A DNA stretch of 64,000 bases from Marinobacter alexandrii. Its GTDB lineage: Bacteria > Pseudomonadota > Gammaproteobacteria > Pseudomonadales > Oleiphilaceae. The notes under the pieces were generated by a model. It was not told the origin of the DNA and searched no databases. It was given only the letters and a program-made list of their open reading frames with translations. The stretch covers positions 186,001 to 250,000 of the forward strand of contig NZ_SWKM01000013.1 of NCBI RefSeq assembly GCF_005871205.1, in the 5' to 3' direction. Shown here piece by piece: positions 52,867 to 62,749 of this stretch (position 1 is its first letter; each line of letters begins with the position of its first letter). The position numbers and the translations under genes were made by a program.

Positions 52867-54003
52867 GACGGAGCGAGCAATGATTTCTTTCATGACTTCC
52901 GAAGTACCACCATAGATCCGCTGAACCCGCGCATCCATGAACGCCCGGGAAATCGGGTATTCGGTGGTGTAGCCATAGCCACCAAACAGCTGCAGACAGC
53001 CATCGGCTACCCGGCACTGCATCTCGGTGGCGCTGTACTTGGCCATGGAGGCGGTCGGCGCATCCAGCTCACCGCGCTCGTACTCGGCGATGCACTGATT
53101 CACGAACGCCTGGTTAACGCGGTAATCGGTCTCCATGCGCGCGATTTCAAAACGGGTGTTCTGCAGTTGGGCCAGTTTCTGACCGAACAGTTCCCGCTCC
53201 TGGGCGTAGGCAATGGTCAAATCCAACGCACCACGGGCCGCCGCGACGCCCAAGGCACCGATGACCAGACGCTCCCGCGGCAGCTCGTTCATCAGGTACA
53301 TGAAGCCCTGCCCCTCTCCGCCCAGCAGCGCGGACGAAGGAATTCGCATGTCGGAGAAGAACAGCTCGGAGGTATCCCCGGCGTGCTGGCCGATCTTGTC
53401 CAGGTTACGGCCCTTGCTGTATCCCGGCAGAGAGGTATCCACCAGGAACAGGCTGATTCCGCGTGCACCGGCTGTCGGATTGGTCTTGGCCGCCACAATC
53501 ACCATGTCGGCATGCTGGCCATTGGTGATAAAGGTCTTGGAACCGTTGAGGATGTAGTCATCACCGTCTTTCACGGCACTGGTACGAATAGCCTGCAGGT
53601 CACTGCCCGCGCCCGGCTCGGTCATGGCGATGGCACCCACCGCCTCACCGGAAACCATCTTCGGCAACCAGTACTGACGCTGCTCCTCGCTGCCCATGTG
53701 ACTCAGGTACGGAGCGACAATGTCCGAGTGCACCATCACGTTGGTCGACAGGGCACCGAAGCCCATGCGGGCGAGTTCTTCACCCACCACCACCGAGTAC
53801 TGGAAAGGCGCACCACAACCACCCCACTCTTCCGGCACGTCCACGCAAAGCATGCCGGCGTTGCCGAGGGTGTTCCAAAGCTCACGTGGCACCAGGCCAG
53901 ACTTTTCCCAGGCTTCGTAGTGCGGCTTCACCTCGGTTTCGAGGGCCTTGATAACCGAATCCCGGAACAGGGCCAGTTCTTCTTGATCAACAGGGCTGGT
54001 CAT
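52852..54003 (-). CDS. acyl-CoA dehydrogenase
   Basis: A 383-residue FAD-dependent acyl-CoA dehydrogenase. Family segments are GAIAMTEPGAGSDLQAIRTSAV (FAD binding), ITNGQHADMVIVAAKT, REREL-type QERELFGQKLAQLQNTRF and the C-terminal LQLFGGYGYTTEYPISRAFMDARVQRIYGGTSEVMK. In many acyl-CoA dehydrogenases the catalytic Glu precedes that final GGTSE; here IYGGTSE fits that group rather than the isovaleryl type. Substrate is likely a short or branched acyl-CoA. GGGAG precedes ATG 54003. It is the middle gene of the operon divergent from liuR. Confidence 0.92.
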   Translation of the reverse strand: MTSPVDQEELALFRDSVIKALETEVKPHYEAWEKSGLVPRELWNTLGNAGMLCVDVPEEWGGCGAPFQYSVVVGEELARMGFGALSTNVMVHSDIVAPYLSHMGSEEQRQYWLPKMVSGEAVGAIAMTEPGAGSDLQAIRTSAVKDGDDYILNGSKTFITNGQHADMVIVAAKTNPTAGARGISLFLVDTSLPGYSKGRNLDKIGQHAGDTSELFFSDMRIPSSALLGGEGQGFMYLMNELPRERLVIGALGVAAARGALDLTIAYAQERELFGQKLAQLQNTRFEIARMETDYRVNQAFVNQCIAEYERGELDAPTASMAKYSATEMQCRVADGCLQLFGGYGYTTEYPISRAFMDARVQRIYGGTSEVMKEIIARSVLGRG

Positions 54004-54028
54004 TACTTTCTCCCGCCAATTAAGGCTA

Positions 54029-54790
54029 TTACTTCGGCGCCATGCGCAGGGCACAGTCGAGACGAATTACTTCGCCATTCAAAATCGGGTTGCGAACCAT
54101 CTGGTCCACCATCATGCCGAACTCTTCCGGCTTGCCCAGTCGTTTCGGGAACGGCAGGGTCGCCGCCAGGCTCTCCTGCACCTCTTCGGGCATACCGGCC
54201 AGCATCGGCGTCATGAACAGGCCTGGAGCAATGGTATTCACCCGGATGCCCTCACGGGCCAGTTCGCGCGCTGACTGCAGGGTCAGGGACACCACGCCGC
54301 CCTTCGATGCACTGTAAGCCGCCTGGCCAATCTGGCCTTCATACGCGGCCACGGAGGCCGTGTTGATGATCACACCGCGCTCACCGTCGGCGTTGGGCTC
54401 ACGGGTTGCCATATCGGCAGCCGCCAGCCTCAGTATGTTAAAGGTACCAATCAGATTGACCTGGATAACCTTGCTGAACTTCTCCAGCGGCATCACGCCT
54501 TCGCGGCCCAGAATCTTGGAGGCCGGAGCAATACCGGCACAGCTCACCGCTACGCCACAGGGGCCGTGAGCCTCCCGGGCTGCGGTGATGGCCGCTTCCG
54601 CGCTGTCTGGCGACGTGACGTCACAATGCAGGAAGAGACCACCAATATCTGCTGCCACCTTCTCGCCCTGCTCCTGGTTAACATCCAGAATGGCGACCTT
54701 GCAACCAGCCGCAGCCAATGCCCGGGCAGCGCCCTCACCCAGGCCTGAGGCCCCACCTGTTACAATCGCCGCAACGTTTTTGAATTCCAT
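54029..54790 (-). CDS. short-chain dehydrogenase, 3-hydroxyacyl-CoA dehydrogenase type 2-like
   Basis: A 253-residue SDR. It has the NAD-binding loop TGGASGLGEGAARAL, CDVTSPDSAEAA for the adenine ring, SCAGIAPASK, and the catalytic Ser/Tyr/Lys in INTASVAAYEGQIGQAAYSASKGG. The APASKILGREGVMPLEKFSKVIQVNLIGTFNI stretch resembles HSD17B10-type 3-hydroxy(2-methyl)butyryl-CoA dehydrogenases. It would oxidise the hydroxyacyl-CoA for the thiolase two genes downstream. AAAGGAG precedes the ATG. It is first in its operon, whose promoter region contains the LiuR palindrome. Confidence 0.88.
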   Translation of the reverse strand: MEFKNVAAIVTGGASGLGEGAARALAAAGCKVAILDVNQEQGEKVAADIGGLFLHCDVTSPDSAEAAITAAREAHGPCGVAVSCAGIAPASKILGREGVMPLEKFSKVIQVNLIGTFNILRLAAADMATREPNADGERGVIINTASVAAYEGQIGQAAYSASKGGVVSLTLQSARELAREGIRVNTIAPGLFMTPMLAGMPEEVQESLAATLPFPKRLGKPEEFGMMVDQMVRNPILNGEVIRLDCALRMAPK

Positions 54791-54856
54791 TGTTTGCTCC
54801 TTTCTCGCGAATCCTGATGGATCTTTTTGTTTAAATGTCGACCGCAAATACTTTAC

Positions 54857-54868
54857 GTTTACGTAAAC
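54857..54868. promoter_or_regulatory. LiuR operator palindrome
   Basis: GTTTACGTAAAC is a perfect 12-bp palindrome, and a preceding TTTACG extends it as a repeat, in the 111-bp gap between liuR and the divergent dehydrogenase operon. An ACGTAA-type palindrome resembles LiuR motifs described for gammaproteobacteria. It could control both directions. Confidence 0.7.
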
Positions 54869-54901
54869 TTTATCTAACCTAGCTCTAAAAAGGAAATAGC
54901 T

Positions 54902-55351
54902 ATGGTCAAAAAAGAAACATACAGCATCAGTGAGCTCGCCAAAGAGTTCGATGTGACCACCCGAAGCATCCGGTTCTATGAGGATCAGGAGCTGCTAAAG
55001 CCTACGCGCCGGGGGCAGACACGCATCTTCAGTTCCAAGGATCGTGTACGGCTGAAACTTATTCTCAGGGGCAAGCGCATGGGCTTCTCCCTGTCGGAAA
55101 CCAAAGAACTGTTCGACCTGTGGGACGAAACCCTCAGCGGCAACGAAAAACAGTTACTGCTGATGCTGGACACCTTGAGCCGTAAGCGTGCCCAGCTTGA
55201 ACAGCAGAAGAACGACATTGCGATGGCCGAAATGGAAATGGACACCGCCGAAGCACGGTGCCGTGAAGCATTGGCAGATCTGGAACAGAAAAAGAAAGAT
55301 CAGAAGATGCCGGCCAACGATGAAGAATCAACGACTGCCGAACAGAAATAG
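54902..55351 (+). CDS. liuR: MerR-family regulator LiuR
   Basis: A 149-residue MerR regulator. The winged helix is [50 protein letters not shown], followed by a long dimerisation coiled coil ([29 protein letters not shown]). There is no cysteine-based metal site. Sequence and position next to liuA identify LiuR, which represses branched-chain acid breakdown genes until pathway CoA esters accumulate. AAAAGGAAA precedes the ATG. It is divergent from the dehydrogenase-thiolase operon with a perfect palindrome between them. Confidence 0.92.
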   Translation: MVKKETYSISELAKEFDVTTRSIRFYEDQELLKPTRRGQTRIFSSKDRVRLKLILRGKRMGFSLSETKELFDLWDETLSGNEKQLLLMLDTLSRKRAQLEQQKNDIAMAEMEMDTAEARCREALADLEQKKKDQKMPANDEESTTAEQK

Positions 55352-55440
55352 GCGTCAAGACACCTTTAGACAGGTGCCCTGCTCCCCAGCTGTCCGGCCT
55401 GAACAATTTGCCAGTAGAGATCATAGAAAAGGTAACTAAC

Positions 55441-56607
55441 ATGAAATCACAATACTCAGAGCTCAACTTCGGCCTTGGTGAAACCCTGGACATGCTGCGC
55501 GAGCAGATCAACGGCTTCGCGGCCTCCGAAATTGCTCCTCGCGCGGAAGAGATCGACCGCAAGAATGAGTTCCCCATGGACCTCTGGCGCAAAATGGGCG
55601 ATATGGGCCTGCTGGGTATTACCGTTTCCGAGGAATACGGCGGTTCTGACATGGGCTACCTGGCGCACGTTATCGCCATGGAAGAAATCAGCCGGGCTTC
55701 GGCCTCTGTTGGCCTGTCTTACGGTGCCCACTCCAACCTGTGTGTGAACCAGATTCACCGCAACGGTACCGAAGAGCAGAAGAAAAAATACCTGCCCAAG
55801 CTGGTCAGCGGCGAGCACGTAGGTGCACTGGCTATGTCCGAGCCCAACGCCGGCTCCGACGTTATCTCCATGAAACTCTCAGCCCGGGACGAAGGCGACC
55901 ACTTCGTGCTGAACGGCAACAAGATGTGGATCACCAACGGCCCTGACGCCAGCACCTTCGTGATCTACGCCAAGACCGATACCTCAGCGGGCTCACGCGG
56001 CGTTACCGCGTTTATCGTTGAACATGACTATCCGGGCTTCAGCCGCCACCAGAAACTCGACAAGCTCGGCATGCGCGGCTCCAACACCTGTGAACTGGTG
56101 TTCCAGGACTGCAAAGTACCCCGGGAAAACATCCTGGGCGGTGAAGGCAATGGTGCCAAGGTTCTGATGAGCGGCCTCGACTACGAGCGCCTGGTACTGT
56201 CCGGCGGCCCGCTGGGCATCATGCAGGCAGCCCTCGACGTCACCGTGCCCTACATCCGCGAGCGCAAACAGTTCGGCCAGGCTATCGGTGAGTTCGAGCT
56301 GGTTCAGGGCAAGGTGGCCGACATGTACACCTGGATGAACACCGCCAAGTCCTACGTCTACATGGTTGCCATGTCCGCCGACCGAGGCGAAACCACCCGT
56401 AAAGACGCCGCCGGCGCCATCCTCTACTCCGCAGAAATGGCCACCAAACTGGCCCTGGACGCCATCCAGCTGCTGGGCGGTAACGGTTACATCAACGAAT
56501 ACCCGACAGGCCGCCTGCTGCGTGACGCCAAGCTGTATGAAATCGGCGCGGGCACCTCAGAAATCCGCCGGATGCTGATCGGTCGAGAGCTGTTCCTGAA
56601 CAAGTAA
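55441..56607 (+). CDS. liuA: isovaleryl-CoA dehydrogenase LiuA
   Basis: A 388-residue FAD enzyme that oxidises isovaleryl-CoA to 3-methylcrotonyl-CoA in leucine breakdown. [22 protein letters not shown] carries the catalytic Glu typical of isovaleryl-CoA dehydrogenases, where it sits earlier than in other family members. [17 protein letters not shown] and [39 protein letters not shown] are family segments. AAAGG precedes ATG 55441; the frame is open 11 codons upstream. It starts 89 bases after liuR. The stop codon lies inside a nine-pair hairpin. Confidence 0.96.
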   Translation: MKSQYSELNFGLGETLDMLREQINGFAASEIAPRAEEIDRKNEFPMDLWRKMGDMGLLGITVSEEYGGSDMGYLAHVIAMEEISRASASVGLSYGAHSNLCVNQIHRNGTEEQKKKYLPKLVSGEHVGALAMSEPNAGSDVISMKLSARDEGDHFVLNGNKMWITNGPDASTFVIYAKTDTSAGSRGVTAFIVEHDYPGFSRHQKLDKLGMRGSNTCELVFQDCKVPRENILGGEGNGAKVLMSGLDYERLVLSGGPLGIMQAALDVTVPYIRERKQFGQAIGEFELVQGKVADMYTWMNTAKSYVYMVAMSADRGETTRKDAAGAILYSAEMATKLALDAIQLLGGNGYINEYPTGRLLRDAKLYEIGAGTSEIRRMLIGRELFLNK

Positions 56608-56618
56608 TCGTTCAGGAA
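56593..56618 (+). promoter_or_regulatory. hairpin spanning the liuA stop codon
   Basis: TTCCTGAAC (56593-56601) and GTTCAGGAA (56610-56618) are a perfect inverted repeat with an eight-base loop that contains the liuA TAA. No T-run follows. It lies just before the larger liuA-liuB element. Confidence 0.55.
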
Positions 56619-56638
56619 ACCACTGCCCACGTTTGACA

Positions 56639-56746
56639 GGGTTTGTGGGTGGGGCTTTCCGGGAATGTCGTAGGCCAGGGATGGCCGAAGACAAGCGCAC
56701 ATGGATGTGCTCGTAGCGGTTCCCGGAAAGCCCCACCCGCAAACCC
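56639..56746. repeat. 108-bp cruciform element between liuA and liuB
   Basis: The 27-base arms (56639-56665, beginning GGGTTTGTGGGTGGGG, and 56720-56746) are complementary at 26 of 27 positions, and the one exception is a G-U pair in RNA. The 54-base core holds two hairpins of equal size: GGCCA-GGGA-TGGCC (56673-56686) and GCACA-TGGA-TGTGC (56697-56710). The 10-base sequence ACTGCCCACG flanks the element on both sides (56622-56631 and 56748-56757), like a target duplication. It is non-coding and lies within the liu transcript. Confidence 0.8.
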
Positions 56747-56769
56747 GACTGCCCACGGATGAAGAAGCT

Positions 56770-58377
56770 ATGACCACACTCCAAAGCAAAATAAATCCAA
56801 GGTCTGAAGAGTTCCTGGCAAACCAGGAAGCCATGGCGCAAGCCGTCGCCGACCTGCGAGACAAAGTCACCACCATCCAGCAAGGCGGTGGCCCCTCCTA
56901 CCAGGAACGGCACATCGCCCGCGGCAAACTGCTGCCCCGGGAGCGCATCAACCGCCTGCTGGACGACGGCTCCCCATTCCTCGAAATCGGCCAGTTTGCC
57001 GCCTATAACGTCTACGGTGAGGAAGTTCCGGCGGCCGGCCTCATCGCTGGTGTGGGCCGGGTCTCCGGCACCGAGTGCATGATCATTGCCAACGATGCCA
57101 CAGTAAAAGGTGGCAGCTACTACCCGCTGACCGTGAAAAAGCACCTGCGGGCCCAGGAAATTGCCCTGGAAAACCGCCTGCCCTGCATCTACCTGGTGGA
57201 CTCCGGCGGCGCCAACCTGCCCCGCCAGGATGAAGTCTTCCCGGACCGCGACCACTTCGGCCGCATCTTCTACAACCAGGCCCGCATGTCTGCCGACGAC
57301 ATCCCGCAGATTGCCGTGGTCATGGGCCTGTGCACCGCCGGTGGCGCCTACGTGCCGGCCATGGCTGACGAATCCATCATCGTCCGCAACCAGGGCACCA
57401 TCTTCCTGGCCGGTCCGCCCCTGGTAAAAGCCGCCACCGGTGAAGTGGTCACCGCTGAAGATCTCGGCGGCGCCGATGTGCACTGCAAAATTTCCGGTGT
57501 GGCGGACCACTACGCCGAGAACGACGCCCACGCCCTGGAAATTGCCCGGCGCAGCATCTCCAACCTGAACCGCCGCAAGCCGGCCGAGGTGGAGATCCGC
57601 AAGCCCAAGGCGCCACTGTACGACGCCGAGGAAATCTACGGCATCGTGGGCACCGACCTGCGCAAGCAGTTCGACGTGCGCGACGTCATTGCACGTATTG
57701 TCGACGGCTCCGAATTCGACGAATTCAAACGCTATTACGGTCAGACCCTGGTCACCGGCTTTGCCCACATCCACGGTTACCCGGTGGGCATCATTGCCAA
57801 CAACGGCATCCTGTTCAGTGAAGCCGCCCAGAAAGGCGCCCACTTCATCGAGCTGTGCTGCCAGCGCAACATCCCGCTGCTGTTCCTGCAGAACATTACC
57901 GGCTTCATGGTCGGCCAGAAATACGAGGCCGAAGGCATCGCCAAGCACGGCGCCAAGATGGTTATGGCCGTGGCCTGCGCGAACGTACCCAAGATTACCG
58001 TACTGATCGGCGGCAGCTTTGGCGCCGGCAACTACGGCATGTGTGGCCGCGCCTACAGCCCGGACTTCCTGTGGATGTGGCCGAACGCCCGCATCTCGGT
58101 CATGGGTGGCGAACAGGCCGCCGGCGTACTGGCCCAGGTTAAACGCGAAGGCATGGAGCGCAAAGGCCAGGACTGGAGCACTGAAGAAGAGGCCGAGTTC
58201 AAGCAACCGGTCATCGACAAGTACGAGGAGCAGGGGCACCCCTACTACGCCAGCGCCCGCCTGTGGGACGACGGCGTGATCGACCCGGCCCAGACCCGGG
58301 AAGTGGTTGCCCTTAGCCTGTCCGCCACGCTTAACCGACCCGCGAAGCCGACACGCTTTGGCGTGTTCCGCATGTAA
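56770..58377 (+). CDS. liuB: methylcrotonyl-CoA carboxylase carboxyltransferase subunit LiuB
   Basis: A 535-residue beta subunit that transfers carbon dioxide from biotin to 3-methylcrotonyl-CoA. The two halves of the crotonase-like carboxyltransferase fold are seen: [39 protein letters not shown] with [24 protein letters not shown], then [38 protein letters not shown] with [18 protein letters not shown]. Length equals Pseudomonas LiuB. ATG 56770 has only a weak GAAGAAG ahead of it. It is separated from liuA by the cruciform element and followed by liuC after 14 bp. Confidence 0.96.
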   Translation: MTTLQSKINPRSEEFLANQEAMAQAVADLRDKVTTIQQGGGPSYQERHIARGKLLPRERINRLLDDGSPFLEIGQFAAYNVYGEEVPAAGLIAGVGRVSGTECMIIANDATVKGGSYYPLTVKKHLRAQEIALENRLPCIYLVDSGGANLPRQDEVFPDRDHFGRIFYNQARMSADDIPQIAVVMGLCTAGGAYVPAMADESIIVRNQGTIFLAGPPLVKAATGEVVTAEDLGGADVHCKISGVADHYAENDAHALEIARRSISNLNRRKPAEVEIRKPKAPLYDAEEIYGIVGTDLRKQFDVRDVIARIVDGSEFDEFKRYYGQTLVTGFAHIHGYPVGIIANNGILFSEAAQKGAHFIELCCQRNIPLLFLQNITGFMVGQKYEAEGIAKHGAKMVMAVACANVPKITVLIGGSFGAGNYGMCGRAYSPDFLWMWPNARISVMGGEQAAGVLAQVKREGMERKGQDWSTEEEAEFKQPVIDKYEEQGHPYYASARLWDDGVIDPAQTREVVALSLSATLNRPAKPTRFGVFRM

Positions 58378-58391
58378 TCGGGAGATCAGTC

Positions 58392-59198
58392 ATGACAGAA
58401 CAAGAAAATGCGGTTCTGATCAAACGCCGCGCACAGGGTGTCACCGATGTGGTGCTAAACCGCCCGGACAAACGCAACGCCTTTGACGACGTCATCATCC
58501 AGCAGCTGATCAACGCCCTGGACGAGGTCAACCAGGACCCGGACACCAAGGCTGTGGTGCTGCGCTCCGAAGGCAAGCACTTCTCCGCCGGAGCGGATCT
58601 TGGCTGGATGCGTCGCATGGCCGACAACACCCGCCAGGAAAACCTGGACGACTCCCGGGAACTGGCGCGGCTGATGAACGTGCTCAACCACCTGTCCAAG
58701 CCGGTTATCGGCCTGGTACAGGGTGCAGCCTTCGGCGGTGCCGTGGGCCTTGCGGCTTGCTGCGACATCGTGATCGCCACCGAGAAAGCCAGCTTCTGCC
58801 TGAGCGAAGTGAAGCTGGGGCTGATACCTGCCGTCATCAGCCCGTATGTCGTACGTGCCATTGGCGAACGCCAGGCTCGCCGCTATTTCATTTCAGCCGA
58901 AGTGTTCACCGCCCGAAAGGCGAAAGATTACGGCCTGGTGCACATCGTGTGTGACGACGTGGACGCCATGGAAAGCCAATGCGACGCGATGGTTCAGCAA
59001 CTGGCCCAGAACGGCCCGGAAGCCATGACGGCGGCCAAGGATCTGGTGTTCGCAGTCAGCAACAAACCGATCGACGACGATGTGATTGACGATACCGCCC
59101 ATCGCATTGCCGATATCCGCGTGGGAGAAGAGGGACAGGAAGGGCTGAGTGCCTTCCTGAACAAGCGTCGCGCCAACTGGATTCCGGAGAACAATTGA
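58392..59198 (+). CDS. liuC: methylglutaconyl-CoA hydratase LiuC
   Basis: A 268-residue crotonase-family hydratase that turns 3-methylglutaconyl-CoA into HMG-CoA. It has NRPDKRNAFDDVIIQQL at the N-terminus, the oxyanion-hole segments GKHFSAGADLGWM and VQGAAFGGAVGLAACCDIVIA, and EVKLGLIPAVISPYVVRAIGERQARRYF with the usual active-site Glu region. The ATG follows GGGAGA and lies 14 bp after liuB; liuD begins one base after its stop. Confidence 0.94.
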   Translation: MTEQENAVLIKRRAQGVTDVVLNRPDKRNAFDDVIIQQLINALDEVNQDPDTKAVVLRSEGKHFSAGADLGWMRRMADNTRQENLDDSRELARLMNVLNHLSKPVIGLVQGAAFGGAVGLAACCDIVIATEKASFCLSEVKLGLIPAVISPYVVRAIGERQARRYFISAEVFTARKAKDYGLVHIVCDDVDAMESQCDAMVQQLAQNGPEAMTAAKDLVFAVSNKPIDDDVIDDTAHRIADIRVGEEGQEGLSAFLNKRRANWIPENN

Positions 59199-59199
59199 T

Positions 59200-61194
59200 A
59201 TGTTCAGCAAGATTCTGATCGCCAACCGGGGCGAAATCGCCTGCCGGATCATACAGACGGCCCACGACATGGGAATCCGCTGCGTCGCGGTCTATTCCGA
59301 CGCCGACGCCAACGCCCGCCACGTGGCCATGGCCGACGAAGCCTTCCACATTGGCCCGGCCCCCAGCTCAGAGAGCTACCTGCGGTCCGAGAAGATCATC
59401 GAGATCGCCAAGGAAAGTGGCGCTCAGGCTATCCACCCGGGCTACGGCTTCCTGTCGGAAAACACCGGGTTTGCCGAAGCCTGTGAAGCCAACGACCTGG
59501 TGTTCATCGGCCCGCCCTCGTCCGCCATCGCGGCCATGGGTTCCAAGTCGGCCGCCAAGGCGATCATGGAAAAAGCCGGCGTACCGCTGGTACCGGGTTA
59601 TCACGGCGACGACCAGGACCCGGAAACCCTGCGCACCGAAGCAGAAAAGTGCGGCTTCCCGCTGTTGCTGAAAGCCGTCGCCGGTGGCGGTGGTAAAGGC
59701 ATGCGGGTAGTAGAACGCATGGAAGAATTTGACGATGCCCTGGCCGCCGCCAAGCGCGAAGCCAAGAACGCCTTCGGCAACCCGGACATGCTGATCGAGC
59801 GCTACCTGACCCAGCCACGGCACGTGGAGATTCAGGTGTTCTGCGATCAGGACGGCAAAGGCGTGTACCTGGCCGAACGTGACTGTTCGGTGCAGCGCCG
59901 CCACCAGAAAGTTCTGGAAGAAGCCCCGGCCCCGGGCCTCAGCGAAGATACCCGCAAGGCCATGGGTGAGGCCGCCGTGCGCGCCGCCCAGGCCATCAAT
60001 TACGTGGGTGCCGGTACCGTCGAGTTCCTGTACGACGTGGACGGTTCGTTCTTCTTCATGGAAATGAACACCCGCCTGCAGGTGGAGCACCCGGTTACCG
60101 AAATGGTCACCGGCCAGGATCTGGTGGAATGGCAGTTGAAAATCGCCTGGGGCGAGCCACTGCCACTTGAGCAATCCGAGGTGAAAACTCGCGGCCACGC
60201 ACTGGAAGCACGAATTTACGCCGAAGACCCGGACCACGACTTCCTGCCCGCCACCGGTCACCTGCGCTACCTGAGCACCCCGGATGAGAACGCCCACGTG
60301 CGCGTTGATACCGGCGTGACCGAAGGCGACGACATCAGCATCCATTACGACCCCATGATCGCGAAACTGATCGTGTGGGACGAGACCCGGGACCAGGCCA
60401 TTAACCGCATGGTCCAGGCGCTTGAGAACTACCGCATTGCCGGCGTAAAAACCAACATCCGGTTCCTGCACGCACTGGCCGACGCCCAGCCGTTCCGGGA
60501 GCAGGACCTGACTACCGGCTTCATCGATACCCACCGCGAACTGCTGTTCCCGAAATCGAAGCTCGATACCCACAAGGCCCTGGTACTGGCCGCCGGCTTT
60601 GTCCTGGAAGCGCGCAAGTCCAGTGAGCCGGCCTCCACCGATCCCTGGTCGCCGTTTGGCCGTCGCAACAGCTGGCGCCTGAACTCCGAATACGCCCAGC
60701 CGCTACAATTGCAGGTAGGCGAAGAGATCCACGATCTCAAGATTCTGGAACGGGACGACCGCTACCAGGTGTACGTTGGCGACAGCGTTTACAACCTGAC
60801 CGCGCGCCTGGACGACGACTTCCTCCAGGCCGTAGTGAACGGCCATCGGATCAGCATCCACGGCAACCTGCACAACGACCAGTTGGTGCTGTTTTACGAG
60901 GGTGATACCTTCCAGTGCAACGTTTACCGGGAAACCTACGGCTTTGAAGACATGGCCGGCGAAGGCAGCCTGGAAGCGCCGATGAACGGCGCCATCGTAG
61001 CGGTACAGGCCAAGGTGGGCGATACAGTGACCGCCGGCCAGACCCTGGTGATCATGGAAGCCATGAAAATGGAACACGCCATCAAGGCCCCGGCCGATGG
61101 CGTGGTGAGCGAGATCTTCTTCGCCGAAGGCGACCAGGTCTCCGAGGGCGCCGAACTGATCGCCATTGATGTGGCGGAAGAAGGAGCAGAGTAA
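59200..61194 (+). CDS. liuD: methylcrotonyl-CoA carboxylase biotin-containing subunit LiuD
   Basis: A 664-residue alpha subunit. The N-terminal biotin carboxylase part begins [15 protein letters not shown], has the ATP loop [15 protein letters not shown] and the [21 protein letters not shown] active-site segment. A linker with a BT-type domain follows, and the C-terminal biotin carrier domain has the attachment Lys K623 in EAMKMEH. It works with LiuB as a large complex in the cytosol. Its stop codon shares one base with the liuE start (TAATG). Confidence 0.96.
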   Translation: MFSKILIANRGEIACRIIQTAHDMGIRCVAVYSDADANARHVAMADEAFHIGPAPSSESYLRSEKIIEIAKESGAQAIHPGYGFLSENTGFAEACEANDLVFIGPPSSAIAAMGSKSAAKAIMEKAGVPLVPGYHGDDQDPETLRTEAEKCGFPLLLKAVAGGGGKGMRVVERMEEFDDALAAAKREAKNAFGNPDMLIERYLTQPRHVEIQVFCDQDGKGVYLAERDCSVQRRHQKVLEEAPAPGLSEDTRKAMGEAAVRAAQAINYVGAGTVEFLYDVDGSFFFMEMNTRLQVEHPVTEMVTGQDLVEWQLKIAWGEPLPLEQSEVKTRGHALEARIYAEDPDHDFLPATGHLRYLSTPDENAHVRVDTGVTEGDDISIHYDPMIAKLIVWDETRDQAINRMVQALENYRIAGVKTNIRFLHALADAQPFREQDLTTGFIDTHRELLFPKSKLDTHKALVLAAGFVLEARKSSEPASTDPWSPFGRRNSWRLNSEYAQPLQLQVGEEIHDLKILERDDRYQVYVGDSVYNLTARLDDDFLQAVVNGHRISIHGNLHNDQLVLFYEGDTFQCNVYRETYGFEDMAGEGSLEAPMNGAIVAVQAKVGDTVTAGQTLVIMEAMKMEHAIKAPADGVVSEIFFAEGDQVSEGAELIAIDVAEEGAE

Positions 61195-62099
61195 TGGCCT
61201 TTCCCAAGCAAGTCCGGATGGTGGAGATGAGCCCCCGGGACGGGCTGCAGAACGAGCCTGGCCCAGTCATCGCTACCCGCATCAAAACTGGCCTGATTAA
61301 CCGGCTGGCCGAGTGTGGCCTGACCCACATCGAATCTGCCAGCTTCGTGTCGCCCAAATGGGTGCCTCAGATGGGCGACGCCGCCAAGGTGATGGCCGGC
61401 ATTACCCGCAAGCCCGGCGTGCGTTACTCCGTGCTCACCCCCAACCTGCGCGGTTTCGAAAACGCGCTGGCCGCGGGTGTCGACGAAGTGGCCGTGTTCG
61501 GTGCCGCCTCTGAGTCGTTCAGCCAGAAGAACATCAACTGCTCCATCGCCGAAAGCCTGGAACGCTTCCTGCCGGTGATGGAAGCGGCGAAACAGCACAA
61601 CATCCCGGTGCGCGGTTATGTCTCCACCGTGCTGGGCTGCCCGTACGAAGGCGACATCGCCCCGGAGCAGGTCGCCAAGGTGGCCAAGGCGCTCGCGGAC
61701 ATGGGCTGCTACGAGATCTCCCTGGGCGACACCATCGGTGTCGGCACACCCCAGAAAGCCAAGCGCATGCTCGAAGCCGTGACCGCTCACGTGCCGGTCG
61801 AGAAACTGGCCGCTCACTTCCACGACACCTATGGCCAGGCCCTGGCCAACCTTTACGCGGTGCTGGAAGAAGGCGTTGCCGTTATCGATGCCTCTGTCGC
61901 CGGCCTTGGAGGCTGCCCCTACGCCAAAGGTGCCTCTGGCAACGTCGCCACCGAGGACGTGCTCTATCTGCTGCAAGGACTCGGCATCGAAACCGGTGTG
62001 GACCTGAACAAACTGGTCACCACCGGTAACTGGATCAGTGGCCAGCTGCACCGCCACAACGGCTCCAAGGTGGGCCAGGCTCTCGGCGGTCAGCGCTAA
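61194..62099 (+). CDS. liuE: hydroxymethylglutaryl-CoA lyase LiuE
   Basis: A 301-residue TIM-barrel lyase that splits HMG-CoA into acetoacetate and acetyl-CoA, the last step of leucine breakdown. It has [12 protein letters not shown] for metal and substrate binding, [20 protein letters not shown] for the metal His pair, and the signature [22 protein letters not shown] with the catalytic Cys. It starts on the last base of the liuD stop. Its acetoacetate product would need activation before the thiolase at 51.6-52.8 kb could use it. Confidence 0.96.
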   Translation: MAFPKQVRMVEMSPRDGLQNEPGPVIATRIKTGLINRLAECGLTHIESASFVSPKWVPQMGDAAKVMAGITRKPGVRYSVLTPNLRGFENALAAGVDEVAVFGAASESFSQKNINCSIAESLERFLPVMEAAKQHNIPVRGYVSTVLGCPYEGDIAPEQVAKVAKALADMGCYEISLGDTIGVGTPQKAKRMLEAVTAHVPVEKLAAHFHDTYGQALANLYAVLEEGVAVIDASVAGLGGCPYAKGASGNVATEDVLYLLQGLGIETGVDLNKLVTTGNWISGQLHRHNGSKVGQALGGQR

Positions 62100-62117
62100 C
62101 ACGACAAAGGACGTGAC

Positions 62118-62696
62118 ATGAACCCGAACAAAAACGTAGTAGCCCTGGATCTCCCGATTCCTGACGTTGCGGACTTACCCGAGGACACCCAGAAGTATTT
62201 CGAAATCTGCCAGGAAAAGCTGGGCATGATTCCGAACGTGCTGACGGCCTACAGCCAGAACCTCAAGCAGCTCGAAGGCTTCACCCGCCTGTACAACGAG
62301 CTGATGCTGGGCGAAGGCGAGCTCAGCAAGCTGGAACGGGAAATGATCGCGGTGGTGGTTTCCTCTGAGAACAAGTGCTTCTACTGCCTCGTGGCCCATG
62401 GCGCCGCCGTACGCGTGCTCAGCGGCGATCCGATGCTGGGCGAGCACCTGGTGATGAACTACCGCAGCGCCCGCCTGGATAAGCGCCAGCGCGCCATGCT
62501 GGATTTCGCCTCGCACCTGACCCGCTCACCGGCAACGGTCACTGAAGAGCACACTCAGGCCCTGCGGGACGCTGGCTTCAGCGACCGCGCCATCTGGGAC
62601 ATCAGCAACCTGATCGGCTTCTACAACATGTCCAATCGCGTGGCTATTGCCAGCGATATGCAACCAAACACTGAATATCACAGCCAGAGTCGCTAG
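62118..62696 (+). CDS. peroxidase-related AhpD/CMD-like protein
   Basis: A 192-residue helical protein of the carboxymuconolactone decarboxylase/AhpD superfamily. The redox motif CFYCLVAHG (C-x-x-C-x-x-x-H, about residues 92-100) is intact, which suggests thiol-dependent peroxide reduction, and [13 protein letters not shown] near the end is typical of the peroxidase-related subgroup. AAAGGACG precedes the ATG, 18 bp after liuE, so it belongs to the liu transcript. Why a peroxidase should sit here is not known; protection from peroxide made by flavin dehydrogenases is one idea. Confidence 0.82.
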   Translation: MNPNKNVVALDLPIPDVADLPEDTQKYFEICQEKLGMIPNVLTAYSQNLKQLEGFTRLYNELMLGEGELSKLEREMIAVVVSSENKCFYCLVAHGAAVRVLSGDPMLGEHLVMNYRSARLDKRQRAMLDFASHLTRSPATVTEEHTQALRDAGFSDRAIWDISNLIGFYNMSNRVAIASDMQPNTEYHSQSR

Positions 62697-62749
62697 CAGG
62701 ATCACCGCCCTGCTCGCCCTCGACTACAAAAACAACGGAGGCAGAGATA

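Noticed and set aside
56557..58239. A 560-codon minus-strand open frame
   Set aside because: It is antisense to liuB and crosses the cruciform element; no domain or plausible start site.
59368..62102. Long minus-strand open frames of 401 and 388 codons
   Set aside because: Both are shadows of liuD and liuE with no family resemblance.
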